DNA of 64,000 nucleotides, from positions 11,283,201 through 11,347,200 of the forward strand of contig NC_092670.1 in the NCBI RefSeq assembly GCF_964355755.1. Direction: 5' to 3'. The DNA is from Antedon mediterranea (Eukaryota; Echinodermata; Crinoidea; Comatulida; Antedonidae). Made by a program: the position numbers and the translations under genes. How positions within the stretch are numbered: position 1 is the first letter of the stretch; every line of letters begins with the position of its first letter. Of this stretch, positions 43,529 through 56,584 are shown piece by piece. The notes below the pieces were generated by a model. It had not been told where the DNA came from. It made no database searches and saw only the letters and a list, made by a program, of their open reading frames with translations.

Positions 43529-46500
43529 TCATATATCTTCCTGAAACAACTTCTTACAATCAGCGCCCTCTGCGGTTGACCTTTCCGATATATCTTCCGT
43601 CCCATCAGCCTCCAATCTTTTAACATTCATTTCTGTATTGCCACTAGTTTTCTCACCTTCATTCGATTCACAATTTTCACTAATAGCCAATTTCTGTAAA
43701 GAGTTTCTTACATAGACATCAAGGCTATTATCAGTAGACGATCGTTTTAAAGGCTTGCGTTTTTCAAATTCTTCTAGTACGTCCAATTCCGGCAGACTTC
43801 TCAATATAGATAGGGATCCGGAATCGCTGCAAGGAGATGTTGGTGCGGAAGAAAAGTAGTCCGAATCACATGAAGCAGAATCACTTATAGAATCATTGTC
43901 TAAAAAGAAAAAAGTATTACGCATTAAATAAATATTATTCAATAAACATTCTAAAACAACTAGGCTACATGTAACATAAAGCATTTTTAATTGAGATATA
44001 TTGTAATGGCAATGGACTTCATTGTATAGAAATGGGTAGACGAAATTATTTTATATTGTAGTCACGGAAAACCATGACAACACTATCAACAAAAAGTCAA
44101 ACAATCATCTATAATTAAAAGACAATCACTTGAATAAGCATAGATAATCACTTCAAAGCTCCCTACCAATAGGAAAGAAAAAAACAACTAAACCTCAACT
44201 AATAGTGGAACAATTATTGTACTTAACACTTAATTGTTATGCGGTAGGATTTATTAATGAACTTGAATTCCCTTTAGTGATGTACTAGACAAATGTAGGC
44301 TCTATTGTTTTAAACCAATACAATTTAAAAGCATTTTGGCAACAGATTAAGACTCTGTTTTACTGCATTTTTTAAATTTGCAGAATAATGTATTGTTTGT
44401 GTTTTACTAGTGATGTACTGAGACACATTTCTATATTGTTGTTTTAAACCAATACTAAATTTAAAAGCAATTTGGCATCAGATTGATCATGGAGGAATTA
44501 AGGCTCTGTTTTATTGCATGTTTTAAACTTGCAGAACAATGTATTGTTTGTGGTTTAGTAGGCCTAGTCAGTTTCTTTAAATTGCTTTATTGTTTTCCCT
44601 ACCTTTATTACAGTATTACCAGAACAATTTGTGGTATCATTTGTTTTTTAAACTGCTAAACCCCCAGCAAACTATTTTATCTCAGTATCCTGAAAATTGA
44701 TTCTAATATTTGTATTTCATTTTGAAAATTGTATTTTTTTATCAGTAAATATTATCATTGTTTTGTTTAAAATATGGGAAATCTTAAAAATGTTGAAAAG
44801 ATTCTAGGAAAATTTACAAATATTGGTTAATCAAATTATCTAACAAAATGTATTAGTAAATTTGCATTTATTAAGTATAAATTAATTTAAAGGACAATTA
44901 GCTTAGGGAGGTCCAGTAATAGGAAAAACATATACTTTAGCCCCCCACTTATGTATACATTATTTTTCATATTCTCTACGCCATGTGAATTAGCCACGTT
45001 TATGATTATGGTTGACCATTGCTTATAAGAGGCAAATTTCCACTGACAACCGTAACTGATTTCATCCAAAAAAGAAAAATAATTTCATTTATTATTCTTT
45101 TTGGTGGTACAAGCTTAACTTTCAGAAAGCATATGGTGGAATTGAACCATTGAAGCATTGGTAGCCGAGTATCTTAACCGCCAAAAAGTATTAAAATCTT
45201 CACGAATAAAACGGCAAGTTTTAACAGAAGAAAGACCTTTTGGTATACTACTCATTGTTAGTCTCTGAAAAGGTTAAGCTATCATACAGATTTGTTTTGG
45301 TCTTTTGATGACATATAAATACCAGATTAATTTAAAATAACCTGAAACCCACACAGCTCAAGAAGTTGATGAGTTTACCATGAACACTCACAACCTTAAC
45401 CTATATAATAAACTAAAGGGCTTCTTGAAACTTGTTTATAATCATATTGAATTTTATAAAAAATTATAACAGCATTTTACTGTAGGCCTAGATATCAAGG
45501 GAGATTTTACAATTGCTCAATAGATAAGCGATGAAATCAATGCAGTCTACAGTATAGTGGAAGAACAAATTTGTTCAGAATTATGAAGATATGCGGATCG
45601 CAGATCGTACACTTACTGAATCTGAGATACAACCATTACTATTAACAATTGATCCAATTATTGCATCACAACCAACTTAAACTACATGGATCTTGATAAA
45701 CTTTGTTTAATTTGCCACAGATTAATTTGCCTATAGACTGATTTTTATTTAAATTTTCTTTCTTATAAATCAGTAGTCCCTAGGTTTTAAGGACTGGTTT
45801 CTTGTTTGTAGACCATTGCTTAATCATATAAAAAATCTATTTTCTGGCTGTATTGAATATAATTTTACTTTAATTTGTGAAATTTTTAGTTTTTCTTTTT
45901 GTAACTTACCATCATTGAATTTAATTTCTAAGCTGTCTGCCTCGCTTCCAAATGAGCCTTCTAGACTGTCTTCCCCAACACCTGCTTCGCGAGGTCCCAA
46001 TGGAAGGCTAAACTGCCTCTTTTCATGGATTTCTTCTGAAATTTGTTCTAATCTGACCAAGGCGTTCCTGTACGCTTGCTTCCTGTCCACCAGTAGCTTC
46101 TGTATATCGATCACCTCTTGTTTAATTTTTAGAAGTTGCGTTTCAAATTGATACTTCTGCTCGTAATAAATTCTGAAAATGAATGTATTTAAAGTGTTAG
46201 TTATATCCATAATAATGGTTTCTAAACCTTTGCATAACAGATGTTATTACATAATGGATGGATCTCTGTATAGAATATGTTTAAAGTGTCATTTCTATCC
46301 ATATAAAGGATTCTGAGCCTCAGATATCGCTTTAATAATAATGTCATGGATGGATCTTATTATGGATTCTCAGCCATTAAAGTGTGATTTTGCAATACTT
46401 TTAAAAACATTTGATTAAATTACCTTGACTTGGCAATTGATTTGCTATACTTTTTCTTCAGTTGTTCACTTCTTCTCTGTGCTATGTTGTAAGTTGCTGC

Positions 46501-49500
46501 TTTCTCAAGGTGTGTTTTTTCACTTTCTTTACGTTCTTTCTCAGCAGCATTTAACTGTGAATCAAACATATTATTTTAGCATTAAGAAATATGATTTTAA
46601 AATAATATAACCATTGTTCAATTCAATTAAATTGTATACGCTACTGATGCCATCAAGGGCAAATCCGCATAACCAGACAAAACAATATTATATAAATACA
46701 TAATAAAAAAAAAACAATTGAAAAATGACATTATATGGGAGGACAGAAGTCAATAGGTCTCATAGGCAAGAGAGAGGGATTCGACCACATCCCCTTCAAC
46801 AAAAAGTTTTGCAGGGGGGTGAATATTGAGTACCAAAATATTGATTGATTACAAAGATGATGGTGATATATTATGGCAGTACCTGGTGTTTAGGGGCAAT
46901 TGAACTATGACCTTGTTTACTGTAACACTTTACAGTACAAAGCTCTATAGATTTGATAAGTTATCTTGTTTATTCTGCATGTCGATTATTGATTGAAGTT
47001 ATACTACTTGTACATCTTGTGTACATTATACAGTTCTTTTATTATATTGTGTGTGATGGTTTCATTCTATTGCGAACTGTGTTTAAATAAAATGAGAACA
47101 TATGACAAAAGATCTGTGTGGTTGTAACTATATTAATGTCAGCTACTTCAATGCTGGAGTATTTATTTTATACAAACACAAACCTAAGGCCTACTGTAGA
47201 CACACATTTTAGTGCATGGGCATGTACTGTCAGAAAGGCAAGAAAAAATGGAATTTTAAAGTTTGTTTTACTGTAACTGTAATAAAATAGACTTGATGTG
47301 ACAAAAAATGTGATGTGCCAATATACAGACATGATGATGTCATATCACTATAATATTTGGGCATCACTACCATATTCGGGCATATCAAAATATTTTTGTC
47401 AAACTATAGTTTGATAGTGTAGACAGAGCTTTATGGTTAACTATCCAGTCTATTATTTTATTAAGGATGCATGAGGTTTAAGTAACGAGGTCAAGTATTA
47501 AAGTGTGAAATATACACATATTGATAATGTGGTAACTTCACTTCCTATTGTTTCCTGATGAATTCTGAGAATATAGTTAAATATTAAAACTAGGTGTGAA
47601 AAGTATAATTCAGTTGACCGGGCTTGACTGTGAAAAACCGTCTTTAACATTTAAAAAAAACATGACTTGCCATGTGTAAGTGCATGGCCTATAAACAGCT
47701 AGCACTTAGTTATGGTACGCCACTACATACTTTATGCGAACTGTCAATGTAACGCAAAATCCTGGTTTGTAGGCCTACATGTTTTTACCAAGAACCGGAA
47801 ATCTGCTTTAATGTAAACTGTAACTGATAATATGTAATATCACTATATAGAATCCTATACTGGACATTACTTACCTTTCCAGTAGCGTGATTTAGCATTT
47901 CTTGCAGAGCACTATCAAATTCTCTGGTCTTGTTCCCTGTCACTGATGCTTCCTCTGCAAGTGCTATAGTCTCCTTTGCCAGTTGACAAACGCCAACTGC
48001 TTTTTGATATTTGCTAACCGATTCCTGCACTGCTCTTTGGGCCTGAAATATGGAAAGAAAAATCTATTATTGAATTAAATAAAGTAAAGGCCTGATAACA
48101 TTTTAATAAAATGAGGAAATTAAACAGAAGGTATACATGTAAAATTCCAAAACCAAAGTTGCTTATTAATTGTAATTAAAGGTCTTTTTAAGTAAAATCA
48201 ATTTTTTAGAATTTGAACACCCCAAGGGTACAGTTTTGGGGCAGGTTGACCGTTCTGTAACGGAAACCTCAACCTGGCAGATTACAAACCCACAAAATTG
48301 ATTGGGAGTCAGGGTTACAAATGGCTGAACCAATCCAAACCTTCAAATACAATTTTATATACCTACCGTACATGTTTCTCCTCTCGCTTGATAATAGAGT
48401 AATGCTCTATTTACAGTTTTCCCACAATACTTTGCAGTTAATTGTAAACTTGTTTTACAATCCGCCAATGTTGTTCGGAAAAAATTTCTTTGATCCTGGA
48501 AAAGATCATTTTTTTCAAAATTTTTATCAATAAAATATAAATATCATTTTATGAAAATTAGAGGTCAACACTGGATAACAAAGATAGCAGAGACAAAAAT
48601 ACAAATTACAACATGTTGCGATAAACTTGACAATACCTATTTACTTTTTATCAGTTCTAGACAATATTTGCGATAACAATATTATTAATATTGTACCCTG
48701 GTACAAATTAAACAAACAGAAAAGATAAGAATTGCAATTAGTTTTGCAAGTATATGTTAATTAGTACATTTGTATTTTTTAATGTTGATCTATGATCCGT
48801 TAAGAAAAATACTAAAGGCTAAGATCCTAACTTGTCTTAAATAAAATCATTGAAAATTCCTATCTTTATAACATTATGTATGAAAATTCCTGAGCTAGCA
48901 CCATTTTAGGAAGGGGCTTATTTATGCTCATTCTGCTTTATCACTACCAAAAATAAGTGGGGATATGATCAATGTTGTGGCAAAGGTTTACTTTTTATAA
49001 TAAACAATATAAATGTTATACCCTGAGTTACCCTTTAAGCTAATAATTTAGGGAAATAAATTATAGTGTTACCAGTGGAAGGGAGGAAATGTCAGTTGGC
49101 CACTAATGGACACCAACACGGAAGTTTAAAACCAAGGTTGGTAATAATAAAGTGTACTATCAAAACATTACAGCGGAGATGAGACTATGGCTATTCAATT
49201 CAGGAAGCACTGGGATTTACATGGAAAGTACATTCCCAGTGGAAGAGGAGTTACAATTATTATAACAATATTAATAAAAGATAGGATCTTTTATTATACT
49301 GCGAAGAAAAAAATGGAATATAAACATATAGAGTCTTGTGCTGCGACTGTTGGGTGGTCTATAACCGAAAATCGGAGCACTGCCCTTTTTAATGGCCTAA
49401 AATTTGAATCAATATGGAAACAATGGATTAATTATAAAACAACAAATGTTTTGTATTGCATTTGATATATAGGACATTCCATCTTTTTACTCTTAAAATA

Positions 49501-52247
49501 TTTCCTCCATTTACCTCATGAATATTAGTTAAATTAAATACAATAACATGTAACCAGTATCATATGTTCAAAGACAGTTTTACGTTCAAAGACAGTATCA
49601 TACGTTCAAAGAGAGTTTTACGTTTAAAGACAGTATAATACATTCAAATACGTTCATAGACAGTATCATACGTTCAAAGACAGTATCATACGTTCAAACA
49701 CAGTTTTACGTTGAAAGACAGTATAATACATTCAAAGACAGTATCATACGTTCCAAGACAGTTCTACGTTTAAAGACAGTATAATACATTCAAAGACAGT
49801 ATAATACGTTCAAAGACAGTATCATACGTTCAAAGACAGTATCATACGTTCAAAGACAGTATCATACGTTCAAAGACAGTATCATACGTTCAAAGACAGT
49901 TTTACGTTTAAAGACAGTATAATACATTCAAAGACAGTATCATACGTTCAAAGACAGTATCATACGTTCAAAGACAGTTTTACATTCAAAGACAGTATCA
50001 TAAGTTCAAAGACAGTTTTACGTTAAAAGACAGTATAATACATTCAAAGACAGTATCATACGTTCTAAGACAGTATCATACTTTCAAAGACAGTATAATA
50101 TGTTCAAAGACAGTATCATACGTTCAAAGACAGTTTTACGTTTAAAGACAGTATAATACATTCAAAGACAGTATCATACGTTAAAAGACAGTATCATACG
50201 TTCAAAGACAGTTTTACGTTTAAAGACAGTATAATACATTCAAAGACAGTGTCATACTTTCAAAGACAGTATCATACTTTCAAAGACAGTATCATACTTT
50301 CAAAGACAGTATCATACTTTCAAAGACAGTATCATACTTTCAAAGACAGTATATATGTTCAAAGACAGTATATATGTTCAAAGACAGTATCATACTTTCA
50401 AAGACAGTATCATACTTTCAAAGACAGTATATATGTTTAAAGACAGGATGTTCAAAGACAGTATAACATGTTCAAAGACAGTATCAAACGTTGAAAGTTT
50501 GTAAACAATCCAACCATGGACCTATAAATTATGATCCGACACAAAATGTAAATTTGTTCTGTTTAATGGTTTCATGGTATGTTGTAATGAAATGGAAAAC
50601 TCATCATAACTAATACGTCATCCACAATTATGTGTTTTTCAGATTTCCTATTTTATGAATTCTAAAGAAATTTAAACCATTAGGATATGGTTTCTATTAA
50701 TAATCTAAAATACATTCAAATATTTTCATTGATTTAAATTTTCGACACTAATTACTTTTCAATTAAATTGGTGGTTTCATAAAAACGTTTAATGATTTTG
50801 GCAAATAAAACAAAAATATCAAACGACACAAAAAGAAATGTTTGCGTGGCCTCTATAAAGGCTTACTTTTGTGAAAGAAAAGAAAAGAAAGAGGAAGGGG
50901 AAGTTAAAATTACAAGATTCACTTCTTTAACAAAACATTAAACATAAAGAGTAAATTTTAGTGTCAATGCAATGAACATTAAACATTAAGAGTTAATTTT
51001 AGTGTAAAAAATACACTGAACAATTAAACATAAAGAGTGAATTTTAGTGTAAAATACACTGAACATTAAACATAAAGAGTGAATTATAGTGTAAAATGCA
51101 CTGAACATTAAAATGCTGTTTAAACACACTCAGAGTAGATGCAATTATACTTTTTAAACTTCAGTGTGATTTTGTTAACTACAGTATATTGACATAAGAG
51201 TACTGTATTTTCGATCAAGAATTTAAGGGAATACTCCAACATTGACAAATTTACAAGTTAAAAGGACCTTCCTCTACCGATCATCAAAACTCTAGAATAA
51301 CCTCCTTATTTATGCCAAAATTACCAATTAATGAATTTAGAAGTATTTATAAGCAATTTTTAGTATTTAAAGTAACTTGATTGATTGAGTATCACATATT
51401 AGAAGCTGACATAGAAATGAAATAACCTTGGCTTTGAATTACAGTATTAACACTTACCTCCAATTTCTTTTCATATACATTAATGTCTTCTGAAGATGTA
51501 TTAAGAACCTCTAACTCCTCCTGGAATTTAAATAAAAACTCATTTACGATCAAGAATTTATGGGAATTATATACAAATGTTTTATGTAACAAAGCAGTTG
51601 ATATATTGTATAATAAACGAATATCAAAATATGTAAATAAAATTAACTTACAGTAAAACACTATTCTACAGTAATAACAAATAAACTGAACAATTAGGCA
51701 TAGGCCTACTACATATATTATAGACACAAAGGAGATGAGATGTTTTTGGATGGACATTTACTATATTTATTTGTTTTTTTTAAATACTTATTACGGTACA
51801 GAGAATTAGTTGGCTATTATAACAGATTATAAAACGTTGTCTGAATAAAACTCTAGCTGGCCTCTAAAGCTTGGTTCCCACTAGAACGTAACGCAAGGAC
51901 GTAAACGCAACGCAAGCGTTTTAACCAATGACAAGCGAAGTTATAGACAGTTAGCAATCACAAGCGAATAAGCCATCGCTTGTGATTGGTCAATTCACTT
52001 GCGTTGCGTTACGTCCTTGTGTTGCGTCGCTAGTGGGAACCACGCTTAAAGTAAAGCACCAACAATGCCCATCACAAAACCAAAGTCCACTAAAATATGC
52101 AAAACAGTCTCATTGACATTATACACAGCTGCCCTGGTGATGGCTAACAGGGCTAAAAACATACTTAAGTTTTAGCCTACGACTATATGTTAAAACACAT
52201 ACCTGAATTCTTGGGTCCAGTTCTTCGCAGTCCATTTCGGTGGTCAT
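43529..52247 (-). CDS. SH3BP5: SH3BP5-like protein (Rab11 GEF family), six exons found, expected third exon missing
   Basis: SH3-binding protein 5 (Sab/REI-1) family: coiled-coil guanine exchange factors for Rab11, also known from JNK docking at mitochondria. Exons, 5' to 3': 52247-52203 (MTTEMDCEELDPRIQ), 51520-51458, 48042-47875, 46554-46424, 46172-45910, 43899-43529; 1041 bases in frame, 346 aa, all GT-AG. Family hallmarks: DPRIQ, ETIALAEE, EFDSALQEMLNHAT, KSRIYYEQK, RLEQISEEIHEKR, LPLGPREAGVG, and an acidic, Ser-rich tail. The roughly 47 residues that in human SH3BP5 link the second exon to AQKAT (a helix with KKIG and KPYWEAR) are not found between 48042 and 51458. The flanking junction is phase 0, so skipping keeps frame. 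The first intron carries a MITE and the second a 20-bp minisatellite. SH3BP5L is the alternative vertebrate name. Confidence 0.9.
47294..47430. mobile_element. Family-E MITE in SH3BP5-like intron
   Basis: Ends with TTGATAGTGTAGACAGAGCT followed by TTA; the interior has GACATGATGATGTCATATCA. The left end (TAGACTTGATGTGACAAAA) is diverged. Confidence 0.65.
49565..50493. repeat. 20-bp minisatellite, about 45 units, in SH3BP5-like intron 2
   Basis: The unit is close to TCAAAGACAGTATCATACGT, with variants TTTTACGT, ATAATACAT and ATATATGT in blocks. The variants recur in an ordered higher pattern (roughly every 100-120 bp at first), which suggests duplication of multi-unit blocks. No spacers, so not a CRISPR array. 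Open frames over it (FKDSIILSK-type) are artefacts. Confidence 0.95.
50935..51112. repeat. Tandem repeat, about 45-50-bp units, four copies
   Basis: AACATTAAACATAAAGAGT, GAATTTTAGTGTAAAA and a CACTG word recur four times in order. Same intron as the 20-bp minisatellite. Confidence 0.75.
51868..52046. mobile_element. Intact family-B MITE in SH3BP5-like intron 1
   Basis: Ends AGCTTGGTTCCCACTAGAAC and CTAGTGGGAACCACGCT; TAA at 51865-51867 and 52047-52049. The best complete copy of the family here (179 bp), nearly a full palindrome. Confidence 0.9.
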
Positions 52248-53360
52248 TTCAGGGATTTGATTAGTCCTAGGCCCACTAAACCCGGAGCTACTACCTGTCT
52301 CGAACAGAAGTAAACAAATGCTTCGCTGGTGGTACGGTACCAGTAGCGCGTATCACTCACTATGATCAGTGGGTTAATCTTGGTTAATCGGAAAACAAGT
52401 GTCCAATCACATTCGCGTATAAGATATGACGTAAGAGTTCTAACAATGATGAAAACCTCTCTGAAAAGTTTATTATGATTCCTCATAGAAGGTCAGTCAA
52501 TGAACTTTAAAACTTTTCAGTAGGCCTACTTGATACCAATATTAAAAAAAGGAAAGGGGGTGGGGTGCCTGGAATTAGCCCACAAAAGCTTGAGAGGGCA
52601 CTCATTAAAACAATTTACAAAAGGCAGGCAAAAACAGAAATCGCGAAACAATGTTTGGCAATAGATTTATTTTATTTTCGATTGGAACAAATTACCAGAA
52701 CATTTCATTTCTGCAAAAACTGTGGAATCCTTCAAAGAAAAATTGAGGGCCCCTCCTCTACCAAGTAACCAATATCAAAATATCTTGTTGTATAAGTTTC
52801 TTTAAAAATGTATCGTAGGCATAATTAAATTAAAAATAAAACACGTTTTGCTTTGTTTCCCATTGTATCATATCAAGGAACATTAAATATATTAAATACA
52901 AATTGTAATTACCCCCTCTACCACCTAGCCTTTCTACTAACAGGGTAGACCAGAAATTGAAGAAGAATTTTCTATACGGTTCTACTCTTGCAGCTCTACT
53001 AATTCTTCTGTCAACTGTTCCATTGCAGATTGTTTTCACAAATTACTGCCGGTTATTAGAAACGCAAACACCTAATCTTATGACTTCATCATTTACGATT
53101 TAATATATACAAATTAAGAAATATAGCACATACACGAAGATACTGCCCCTTATTTATATGGAAAACAAAGTTAAAACGTGAATTTCCGAAGACGTAATTC
53201 TAAAAATTCTCTTAAACGTAATACAACAAACGCATTTTCGGAATGAATCTAGCAACGAATAAAAAATAAAATTCCTATTAATATTATTATAGAAATACGA
53301 AAAAACGTATAGCGCCTCCAATTTAGTCTGAAAGACTAACCTTTGTTTTACAAATGATAA

Positions 53361-53746
53361 GAGATGTATTGTCTCCCAAAAACATGAAAAATGAAGATTA
53401 TTAAATCAGACTTTGATAGGTTATTTTTTTTTTTTTTTAATCAAGTTAATCACTTTATAGAAAAAAACCGAAACAAATTATGTCACATTTACATTTTAAG
53501 GCAATTTGCCTTTTTATTAAATGCCTGATCGTTATAGTCATCCTAACTCGCAAGTTTGGTGGTATTATTCATGAAATAATGTTTCACTTTTAAAATGAAT
53601 GAATGGTTAAATTTAACCAAAAATCCCGTTAGCTTTCAGCCAATTTGACTATTTTTTATATTAAATTACAGATAAACACACTTTTTTTCGATTCATTTCA
53701 ACCAACATTTTTTTAAGAATTATTTTTTCGGGGGAACAATACATCT
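53361..53746. mobile_element. Family-A MITE, diverged copy
   Basis: Begins GAGATGTATTGTCTCCC and ends GGGGGAACAATACATCT; the flanks ATAA/GTAA are one base off TTAA. Shares AACATGAAAAATGAAG and ATTAAATCAGACTTTGATAG with 55246-55460 (inverted there). Confidence 0.55.
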
Positions 53747-54457
53747 GTAAGTTTGGTCTCTACGGTCATCTATCCGATGTTAGTGTTTCAATGTTTTGTC
53801 TCACTTTCATAAAGTCTTCTAAAATGTTACTCCTCCAATTTGGATTCTCTGAAAGCAGTGTCTAATTTTATCATATTTCCTAGAATTAATAAGCCACGAG
53901 CTTGTTTTTTATATTTGTTAAAAAAGTGTAATCTAGATAACATGGAGTAGGCCTACGTTATTTAAACGATTTATGCATTCGATAGGCTACTTCATAAGAA
54001 CATTACAGCCTGTTGTCCACTAGACGAATCTAGGCATCCGGTGGGAAGATGAATACATTGTCCATCAAAACATGAAAAATAAAGATGATAATAATAGTTT
54101 GAAAGGTCATTTTATATTTTTGTATGTCGGTCAATAAACTTTACAAAAAAAACACCAGAAAATACAAAATTACGGCAATCAGATAAATTTATTCATAAAT
54201 TTACACATCTTGTTATATCATGGAGTTTTCCCTTCATGGCAATCAAGGCAATCTAACCAGCATGACGCATTAGACTTCCATATTCGTAATGAATAACGTC
54301 ATTCATAAATTACTCACCCATAACGGAGTGTAACTAGCGCCATCAGTAAATTTAAAACAATAGTGATTTGCTTATTAAAATTTATAAGATTTAACCAGAA
54401 ACCAGATAATGGGCTTCCGGTTGACCTGTTACTTTTTTTTTAGTCAAAGTCAGTAAA

Positions 54458-54773
54458 TAATAATAATACCACATTTATATAGTGCCCTTTTCATGAGTAA
54501 TCATGCTCAAAGGCGCTTTACAAGCATTATTACCCCAGTATTTTTTGAGATCAAACACGTATATGGAAACATACTCCCATAATGCAGCCGGTAACCAGCG
54601 CAAAGTTGCGTCTAGATCTAACTGGGTACCCATTTATACACCTGGGTGGAGAGAGGCAACGTAAGTAAAGTATCTTGCCTACGGATACAAACAATGCGGC
54701 GAGAGTTGGATTCGAACCTAGGTCTGACGATCGGTAGTCCAACGTCCAACACACTGCGCCACACGCCCTTACT
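54458..54773 (-). mobile_element. tRNA-derived SINE, full length
   Basis: On the minus strand, the head GGGCGTGTGGCGCAGTGTG plus box B AGGTTCGAATCC, a body with CTGGGTACCC.. and CCGGCTGCATTATGGGAG, and a tail with AAAGCGCCTTTGAGCATG, GGGCACTATATAAATG and ATT repeats. The AAAGCGCCTT...CTATATAAAT tail is common to several animal SINE families; precise name uncertain. Confidence 0.8.
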
Positions 54774-55245
54774 AATACATTTAAATAGTCCAACACGATA
54801 TTCGCTCTAAGGGAGCAATACTGAATACATCTTGAAAAGTGTACTAATATAGAACACTTTATAATTGATTCATAAAATATATTAATAACACACTAACTAA
54901 TCAGTTATAAAAACGATGGCATATTGTACGAAAGATGCCTATAATATATAGGGATATACATTATTATTAGCGATTAAAATCTATTTCACTTTCGGCCTTT
55001 TACTACGGTTTACTTTATGTTGTCAGATTGGTTTTTATTCGCAAACTGTAAAGTAGGCCTATGCCAAACTAATGTTCACAAATCACACAGTTGTATCAAA
55101 GCCAACACTGAAAACATTGAATTTACTCTCTATGTGGGCACATAATACTTAGATGAACCTTTAAATCAAAGAAATAGAAAAGAAAATGTCCGGGGAATAG
55201 TTCGAATATAACAGCAATACAATGCCACTTAATACGAGTATTTAA

Positions 55246-55460
55246 TGATGTATTGTCCCTCTGAAAAAATAATTCTAAACCAAATTGTTGTTGAATAGGA
55301 TACCATTTTAATGTAACGTATAGTTCTACTTTCATCAAAAATTGGATTGGAAAAAAATGTATGAAAACCTACGTGATTAACTTTATTAAATCTACAAAAT
55401 AAGATATTGAAAGTCTGATTTAATAATCTTTATTATTCATGTTTGTTGGGGAATACATCT
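55246..55460. mobile_element. Family-A MITE with perfect TTAA duplication
   Basis: Starts TGATGTATTGTCCCTCTG and ends GGGGAATACATCT; TTAA at 55242-55245 and 55461-55464. Best copy of the family. Confidence 0.75.
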
Positions 55461-56584
55461 TTAACATTATCACACAACTTGTAGAGAGCTCGGAACTCCC
55501 GGGAGTAATCTCTAAGTTTTATAATAATACCTCTTTTTAGTCCATGCTTACACAGCCTGAAAATACAATAATGTGGTGTAGGCCTACTTATCATTAGTCA
55601 GCGTTGGCCATAAAAAAGCAATACAAAAGCTGTGACAACTATATTAAATTGTTGTCTCAGACAAAAGGCAATTCAAACTGTTATTGAAGTGTGAATCTGA
55701 ACACTGTGTTTATATCGTTTGATCTGGGATGTTGATTTCATTTTCAATATATTGCGAAATTCGAAATGTCCTAAACAATAGCCTAGTTACAGAATAGGTT
55801 ATACTTTCTATTTTATGACGTTGTACCACTGTACCAGGTATATGGTAGGTTGCAGTGTAAACTATATGGTGGCATAATCAAATACAATGCTATGTTTTCT
55901 CATGTATAAACATAAACATAATTTGTGGTCTATAAATTAACCATTAATTGTTTTTATCGTGGGAAATACACGCATGCCCAAATTAGTACAGTTAGGCCCC
56001 ATGTAGCGTTTTTATATTTAGCAGCAATTCGTCGATTGCGTACATAGGTCATAAACACCTGTATTACAATGCAATATTGAATAAACAACAAACAGCTAAA
56101 TATACAAAGAAAACAATTGAAAGGTAAGTCACTGTTGAGAGAGCATGTATAATTGGGGAATTCCCAGTCCTTGGAATTTCTAGTTTCTATTGCTTCTTAC
56201 ATAAAACTTTAGAAATCTGTACATACGGGTAATTCTTATTATCCAGGATATTATAACTAGGAAATACTGCAACGGGTAGCCCCTGAAACTCTAGTGAAGT
56301 ATTAATAGCTGAGGTTTCGTCAAACTCATCTATAATTATAATGGTACGTCACACTCTGGTTTTGATATGTTTTATTTGACAGTAATTACTATACGGGTTC
56401 ATTCAGTGATTTAAAAGCAACTATAAACAGTTTAGTTACGGTACAAGCGAGTATTCACTTTGAAACTAATTGTGTACAAGAATTTAGAGTAAAGTTAAAT
56501 ACTTTAAAATCAGAGCGATTTTAAAAATAGAAAAAACCATTTGAAGAAAACAGGTGGAGTGGCGATATTTTTACGGCTTTCAAA

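Larger units (their letters stand above)
52248..56584. other. Intergenic DNA between SH3BP5-like gene and LRR receptor
   Basis: Both genes point away from this region, so it should hold both promoters. Apart from the MITEs and SINE listed separately (and a fragment of family A near 54046-54120) I see nothing coding. The 54-80-codon frames at 52244-53039 have no recognisable content. Confidence 0.4.

Noticed and set aside
45130-45182. tRNA-like box B (GGTTCAATTCC, minus strand)
   Set aside because: Only about 50 bases, with no D arm or acceptor pairing.
49565-50493. CRISPR-like regular repeat array
   Set aside because: The repeats are head-to-tail with no unique spacers, in a eukaryotic intron; it is a minisatellite.
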